NCBI GenBank assembly: GCA_030549775.1
Contig: CM060173.1
Coordinates: 4,369,501 to 4,433,500, forward strand
DNA from: Tamarix chinensis
Lineage: Eukaryota; Streptophyta; Magnoliopsida; Caryophyllales; Tamaricaceae
Reading direction: 5' to 3'
DNA: 64,000 nt
The notes beneath the pieces were generated by a model, which was given only the letters and a program-made list of their open reading frames with translations, made no database searches and was not told the origin of the DNA. A program made the translations under genes and the position numbers. Numbering within the stretch: the first letter of the stretch is position 1; the number at the start of each line of letters is the position of its first letter. Of the stretch, positions 58,530 to 64,000 are shown one piece after another.

Positions 58530-60395
58530 TGATGAGTTCATATTTTGACACATTTTATACCCTTATAATCTTAGTTTTTGGTAGTTTATTTAACTAATAT
58601 AGGGGAATAATTATTGTTTTATGCTTAAGTGGTAAAAATTGCATAAATTTTATTATTTGAGCTAAAATGATATAAATTAAGTAAATTTAGAATAAAATAT
58701 TATTTATTGATATTTATTGAATTTTATTTTGCAGGTTTTATTTTTAAATAAAATAAATTTTAAAAAAAAAGGAATTGGACCTTTGGACCAACGGCCGAAG
58801 GCCGAAGGCCCAAAGGCCAGGGAACGAAATAGCGGCATCGAACCAAACGAGCCGCACGGACTCAACGAAACAACGAGAAAAGTCAGCCAAGGGCTGATGG
58901 GTAAAGAGAAAGGAACGCAGCACACGAAAAACAAAAGAAAAGAAAAGTCAGCCGCAGGGCTGACGTGGCATGAAGCGACGAAGGACCGGTCGCACGAAAC
59001 AGAAATAAAAAGAACGCTACAGATAGAGAGAAGAGGAGGAGAGCCTTCAAGGCTCGACGCTGAGGAGAGCCGCAAAGAGAAGGCGGCAGAGTCGCGAGTG
59101 GGCGACAGAGCCTTCAAAGGCTCGGTCAAGCGCCGCAGACCAGAGCATTAAAAAGAGACAGGGCGCGTCACGGAGTTCGGTCGAGAGCAGCAGACAGGGA
59201 GCGGCATGGAGTTCGAGGCGTGCAGCATAGCAGCGCCTACGTTAGCCATCAGCGCCGAAAAAGGAGAAAGAATTTTGCACGGAAATCAAAGCCAAGAGAG
59301 AAGAGAGAATAAGAAGAAATTTTATACCGGTAGAATTTATTTCAGATAAAATTAATTTTTATCTGAATAAATTCTTGATCTTTAATTCAAAATTAATTCC
59401 GGTTATTTATTTCTCTTATTTTTAATTTATATTTCAGATATATATTTTTGTGTAATTAATTCTTTAATTATGAGTGGCTGATTATTTATTGTTAGGGAAT
59501 GAATTGAAACCCTAGATTATGATTTGAATTATAATTTTATTTTCTTTGTTTCGTGAGATTGTTTCTTGACTCTATATTAATTGCTATCGTTTATATGTAT
59601 GATTCTGTCAAGTATAGTTTATTTGGTGCATGCCTTGTTCTGGTACCTCATAAGTGACAGTATGTAGGATTAATTGCCTGCGAGGTGGCCATCTAAATAT
59701 ACTAGAATTTATGTGTATAAATTGCAGCTAGGTTAGATAACAATTCACCTAATCGTTTTGTGATTCTAACCGAAGTGGTAAAACATTTCGATACGTGTGG
59801 GTCAAGGATAGGAAATATAGCTAGACATGCGTTTTGTACTAGTTTGGGTACTTAGATTGACAGCCTTCCACTTACACTTAATGCATTAAATCTAGTTAAA
59901 TATAGGAGCCGCTTGTTGCTGCTATACTGCTAGTATTTAATAGGGTTAATATTGGCGATTTGTCGTATTAATTTAATTAAGGGAAGTAATATAAGATGTA
60001 TAAAATTGCTTTTGGTGTGCAACTTGGTCGATCTCTTTCTCACGATTAAAATTGACTTAGAAATAAATATTATATTTTCAACCTAATCTAGTGGTGGATT
60101 TTTATTTCCCTAACATATTTCTCATATCTGCGGGTTTCCCATTATTTTCCATTATTTTCATTATTAGTTTATTTTATTTATTCCTTTTATTATTTTTATA
60201 AACCCCCATTAGTATTTTTATTTATTTATTTAATTTGTGTTATTTAGGATTTTTATTTTTAGTTTTAGTTTTATTTTTAAGCTAGTTAATTAGAGGTGAG
60301 CCCTCTCATTCCCCGGCTAGAACGATACCCTTATTTACCAGTGCTACAATTGACAACAAGAGGGTTTAAATTGCGTGCCGGCTAAGGTCCCACCA
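58530..60395 (+). repeat. 5' LTR of the pol-less Athila-family element
   Basis: It is 1866 bp, TGATGAGTTCATATTTTGAC to GCTAAGGTCCCACCA. It is clearly the same family as the LTRs at 39389 and 48771 but diverged in the GC-rich middle (58800-59330). Hairpin-capable words GAGCCTTCAAGGCTC (59041-59055) and GAGCCTTCAAAGGCTC (59108-59123) lie there. Confidence 0.93.
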
Positions 60396-60400
60396 ATTTT

Positions 60401-60418
60401 TGGCGCCGTTGCTGGGGA
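60401..60418 (+). other. primer binding site, tRNA-Asp type
   Basis: TGGCGCCGTTGCTGGGGA lies five bases inside the LTR. By eye it matches the complement of the plant tRNA-Asp 3' end with a single mismatch, better than the larger element. Confidence 0.9.
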
Positions 60419-60579
60419 ATTGGTAACTTCACCTTTATTTTGCTAGTATTTTTAGTGTGTTTTCATTTTTAGTGTTTTTGTATTTTTTTTGTTTTAGTTT
60501 TGTTTTAGATTCTCTTAGGATATTTGGTGTGTTTTGTTCTTAACCTTTTCCTTTGAAGTGTTAGTATTTTCAGGTGGCT

Positions 60580-61881
60580 ATGAGAAGATCCTTGGGTTAT
60601 GGACAACGTGGCATGAATCTTAATTCAAGAGTAAATGAGGTAAGTTTAAGCAATTTTGATGATAGACTTCACCTATTCTCCACTCTTGTTTTGCAGGCAG
60701 CTGAAACTACTGGAATTATGAATACAAGTGGAGTGTGTCATACACAAGGAAATCTATATGCCTACCATGAACAAGCTATGAGAGGAGGAGGATGGACACA
60801 ACCTAGTGCTCAATCTTTCAATGGTTTTCAAGGAGATGACCCCTATACAAGCACATACTATTCTGGAATGAGGCATCAACCCAACTTTGGATGGGAGATG
60901 AATGATCAGTATCAAGTGCCATATCAAGACCCTTACACATGTGAATATGAAGCTTCAAAATATTATCAATATCCTCAACAAGAATCTTCTCCAGTTTCAG
61001 AACCCTCAAGTTCAGAAAAAATGGATAAGCTTCTTGAAGAACTGATAAATGATCAAAAACAGTTGGCAGAAAGCCTAAATCAACTGATGCAAAATCAAAT
61101 TAGACAAAATGAAAGCGTATCAGTGCTAGAGGAGAAAATGGGGCATATGGTCAACTTGATGAATCAATTACAAGCACAAGAAGAGCTCTCTAGTACTTCA
61201 ATTTCAAATTCAAGTAAGAGTTATGAGGGTGATGATGCCATATCTGAATGTAAGGATGAGCTAGTTGAGGAGATTCCCATGGAGAACATTGAAAAGCAAG
61301 ATCATGTGGAAGAAGAGTTTGCAAAAGTAGAAGAAGAATCTCATCAAAATGAGGATCAAGTGAACAAAGAGAAGTATATGGATGACAAGACTATCACTTT
61401 CACCTACCATATACCATCTTTGAACATTTATTCCCCACTTTTGCTTGGAGATGAGCATAAAACACAAGGTAAGCCTTTGGACCACTTTGATTTTATTTAT
61501 GCTAACCACACTCCTTGTTTTCCCTCTTTTAGCAGGTTGTATGGATCCAAGAGTGAAGAGAGTAATCAAATCACCTTGGATACATTTAATAAGAAGCGTG
61601 ATGCTCCAAAGGAGAGGTTATGTTGGAAGGATGTGTTTAAAGATTTTGAGATGGGAAAATATTTTCTTTCGTTGATGGAGAGATCACGATACATGGATAT
61701 TGGACAAAACATTCTCTCTTTACACACCTACTTAAATTCTATGCTAGGTAAGTTACGTTCTTGCTGGATCAAATCTTTCATTAAATCTAACATTTTATCT
61801 TTTGCTTCCTTGCAGGATAAAGATGATCATCACGAGGAAGGATTTGGTGAAGCAGCTCTGAAGTGGACGTATCCACCTTGA
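60580..61881 (+). CDS. Gag-linker-derived protein of the pol-less Athila-family element
   Basis: The 433-codon frame is intact from ATG 60580 (MRRSLGYGQRG); a GTG two codons earlier extends it on paper. It retains VNEVSLSNFDDRLHLFSTLV (nucleocapsid side of Gag) but lacks the capsid core, and its zinc knuckle is destroyed (SGVCHTQGN, no HX4C). Residues about 146-200 form a Gln/Glu-rich coiled coil (LLEELINDQKQLAESLNQLM) equivalent to the linker before pol in the larger element. An acidic region follows. Then CFPSFSRLYGSKSEESNQ and TLDTFNKKRD align with the segment just before protease. The last 90 residues (WKDVFKDFEMGKYFLSL onward, ending ALKWTYPP) I do not recognise. No enzymatic domain is present. 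A role in packaging or RNA binding is speculation. Confidence 0.75.
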   Translation: MRRSLGYGQRGMNLNSRVNEVSLSNFDDRLHLFSTLVLQAAETTGIMNTSGVCHTQGNLYAYHEQAMRGGGWTQPSAQSFNGFQGDDPYTSTYYSGMRHQPNFGWEMNDQYQVPYQDPYTCEYEASKYYQYPQQESSPVSEPSSSEKMDKLLEELINDQKQLAESLNQLMQNQIRQNESVSVLEEKMGHMVNLMNQLQAQEELSSTSISNSSKSYEGDDAISECKDELVEEIPMENIEKQDHVEEEFAKVEEESHQNEDQVNKEKYMDDKTITFTYHIPSLNIYSPLLLGDEHKTQGKPLDHFDFIYANHTPCFPSFSRLYGSKSEESNQITLDTFNKKRDAPKERLCWKDVFKDFEMGKYFLSLMERSRYMDIGQNILSLHTYLNSMLGKLRSCWIKSFIKSNILSFASLQDKDDHHEEGFGEAALKWTYPP

Positions 61882-63866
61882 ACGAGAAAATCCGAGGTTA
61901 TGTCAGGCTGAAGACATAAAAACAAGCGCTACTTGGGAGGCAACCCAATGTCATAAGGGAGTTTTCTATCCTTTAGTTATTTATTTATTTATTTTGTTTT
62001 CTCCATACATTAAATTTCATGTTTCCTTATTGAGGACAATGTGTGATTTAAGTGTGGGGGTGTATGTGTTGTATTATTTAAAAAAAAACAATTTATTGTT
62101 TTAAAAAAAATTAATTAGAGTTTTAGAGTGTTTGTTCAAAAAAAATTGTTTTGATTTTTTTTAGAGTGTTTAATTTTTTTTAGAGTGTTTAGTGTTTTTA
62201 GAGTCGTAGGAACCCTTAACTAGTTAATGAGGAATATATCTTTGAAATCTAACGAAAAGATGATCATGAAATTGAGATAAAGTAAGTGGAGATTTTTTGT
62301 GTTGATTTCGATATAGGGAACACATATCTACGTGTCTAAATGTGAATGGAGAAAGAATATGTATGATTGTCTAATCACCGACATGGCATGTTGAGATTCG
62401 TCACATTTCTTAGTGAGCTTTTGAACCATATGTACCTTCTTTTTCTGAGCGAATTTACACAAAATCATCTACCTTTTCTTGGCTTCAAAATTTTTCTCTG
62501 TAAACCTCATATATGTTTAATTGTTTTGATCAAATTATTTGCCATAGATCTTGTAATGGACTATAGAGATTACTAGAACTTACTCTTGTGCTAGTCAAAG
62601 CTTATAGTCAAAACATGCTCTGATCGAGAAAATGATAAAGGCAGCTTAGGAATTTTCCATCACATGACCAAATAGCTTAACCTGATTTGTGTATACATGA
62701 TGTACACCCTATAGAAACCCTTTTGAGCCTATACATGGAGCATACATTTTTTTTATTACCCACATTCAATAACCTTCGGGCCTTAATGTCCTTACCTTTG
62801 CTTAAAGCTAGTGGAAGGAAATCAAATCGTTATGGATATAAAGAGTGGTTGTATATGTGTGTATAAAAAAATATATATATGTATTCATGCTAAGAAAGGG
62901 GATTGGTTATGTTTGGTGGAGAAAAAAAAAGAAAAAAAAAAGAAGAAAATAATAATATAAAAAAAAAATTTGAAAAAAAAGAGAAAAAAAAATGTTAGGA
63001 TATAAGGAAGAGAGGGAGTTATGGAGATTATGTTGAGAAAGTTCTATTCATGTTCTATTTTGGTGATATGTATCAATGATCATTGATGTGGAGTTATGCT
63101 CATATTTCATCTAATTATTAGATTCCACTAGCTCTTGATCTTTTTAGCACCACACTCCTAAAATAATCCGTACCCTTCTTTACCTTAAACCCCGTTACAA
63201 CCAATAAGTAAGTCCTATTTGATTCTTGAGATGAGCAGCCTTTGATCTGTTTGAGATTAGTCACAAGAGTTAAGCATATGGTTCGGTCCATTTGGCAAAT
63301 ATTTGGTATCTTTCATGAGGTTTTATCCACAAGAACATGAGCCTTCTTTGTTTATATATGTGAGTCGTTGTTATTTTTATCATCTTAGCTCACATACATG
63401 AGTGTTTTTATACATTTGTAGCCATGAATCTAAGAAAAAAAATAGAGGGTATCCATAGTGAGGATGGATCTTGATGTGACTAAGGCGTGGTAGATTTTCG
63501 TCCATAATATTGATCTGTTCATACCTGTCATGTTTATGTGTGAACCATATGTTGAAATTGATCATTTAAATCTCCCAATGCCGAATCTTGATTGATTGCT
63601 AATCTTGACATTTGAAAGTAAAAGATTCTGAGACAAAAATGGTTAAGGGTGTTAGGTATGTTTTTATTTTATTTTATTTGTGTTTGATTTTGTGGGTATA
63701 TCATCTGCGAAACCCTCACGAGACCTTACTCGTCCTCGATGGGTGACCTAGGGGTTTAAAGGGCTTGTTGCACATGCTAAGTGTAATCGTGAGACCTACG
63801 AAAGTGGCTAGTTAATTTAATTTTATTTGTTTAGAGTAATAACTTGCTTGAGGACAAGTAAGAAGC
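61882..63866 (+). other. 3' non-coding region of the pol-less element
   Basis: It is co-linear with 41255-43199 of the larger element in reverse complement. Shared stretches include CGCTACTTGGGAGGCAACCC, AACACATATCTACGTGTCTAA-like and GACCTTACTCGTCCTCGATG. A/T-runs vary in length. I see no credible gene. Confidence 0.7.
62049..62062 (+). other. internal polypurine-tract-like site (pol-less element)
   Basis: TAAGTGTGGGGGTG, identical to the terminal tract of the same element, lies about 170 bases after the coding frame and follows a TTGAGGACAATGTG word. Confidence 0.75.
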
Positions 63867-63880
63867 TAAGTGTGGGGGTG
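63867..63880 (+). other. polypurine tract of the pol-less element
   Basis: TAAGTGTGGGGGTG directly precedes the 3' LTR start. Upstream TTGCTTGAGGACAAGTAA can still fold with one mismatch in the stem. Confidence 0.88.
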
Positions 63881-64000
63881 TGATGAGTTCATATTTTGAC
63901 ACATTTTATACCCTTATAATCTTAGTTTTTGGTAGTTTATTTAACTAATATAGGGGAATAATTATTGTTTTATGCTTAAGTGGTAAAAATTGCATAAATT
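63881..64000 (+). repeat. 3' LTR start, truncated by the window end
   Basis: It starts TGATGAGTTCATATTTTGAC and continues exactly like the 5' LTR at 58530 for the 120 bases available. Confidence 0.93.

Larger units (their letters stand above)
58530..64000 (+). mobile_element. pol-less Athila-family element, plus strand, cut by the window end
   Basis: The 5' LTR (58530-60395) has the same ends as the 39389-50623 element. A tRNA-Asp primer site follows, then one 433-codon frame, a 2-kb 3' region shared with the larger element, a polypurine tract, and the first 120 bases of the 3' LTR (from 63881). The internal region is only 3.5 kb, with no protease, RT or integrase. Such a large non-autonomous derivative would need enzymes from a full Athila relative. 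The candidate 5-bp duplication AACCC (58525-58529) needs the far end to confirm. Confidence 0.88.

Noticed and set aside
62367..62576. 69-codon frame shared with 42547-42756 as a conserved small protein
   Set aside because: Both begin at TTG, and the middle of the two proteins is in different phases because of compensating indels. The DNA is conserved better than the peptide.

Overview
The window is nuclear DNA of a flowering plant. The evidence is intron-containing plant gene families (plastid-type glucose-6-phosphate dehydrogenase, NF-YB, Golgi GnT-II), AT-rich intergenic DNA, MITEs, and nested LTR retrotransposons with a tRNA-Asp primer site. The sequence does not settle the species or whether it is a monocot or dicot.

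The first 37 kb is gene-bearing but repeat-dense. A possible 3' end of an unknown gene lies at 1-534. A ten-exon plastid-type glucose-6-phosphate dehydrogenase gene occupies 2629-5944 (+). An intronless NF-YB gene is at 12046-12723 (-), an intronless gene for a two-helix membrane protein of unknown function at 16775-17674 (-), and an intronless N-acetylglucosaminyltransferase II gene at 33253-34536 (+). They have no obvious functional link. Between them lie Tourist-like MITEs, several terminal-inverted-repeat elements, a hAT deletion derivative (19982-21407), a direct duplication of about 1.9 kb carrying a LINE reverse transcriptase relic and a Stowaway-like MITE, and a decayed Pong-like PIF/Harbinger element (26728-31564) inside the second duplicate.

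From about 37.7 kb to the end the window is a nest of LTR retrotransposons. An old LTR relic was split by a solo LTR of about 5 kb (38499-54778, duplication TAACC). That LTR was split by an 11.2-kb Athila-type Ty3/gypsy element on the minus strand (39389-50623, duplication GCCAG). More LTR relics (54784-58529) lead to a second member of the same Athila family on the plus strand (58530 to beyond the window end). This one has no pol and keeps a single 433-codon gag-derived frame, so it looks like a non-autonomous derivative.

The best leads are the Tyr-His and Lys-Glu changes in the otherwise invariant RIDHYLGK active-site motif of the dehydrogenase, a GC-AG intron in that gene, the pol-less Athila derivative with its linker-only open frame, and a second internal polypurine-tract-like site in both Athila elements. 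Exon structures, repeat boundaries and similarity statements were made by eye, without alignments or searches.
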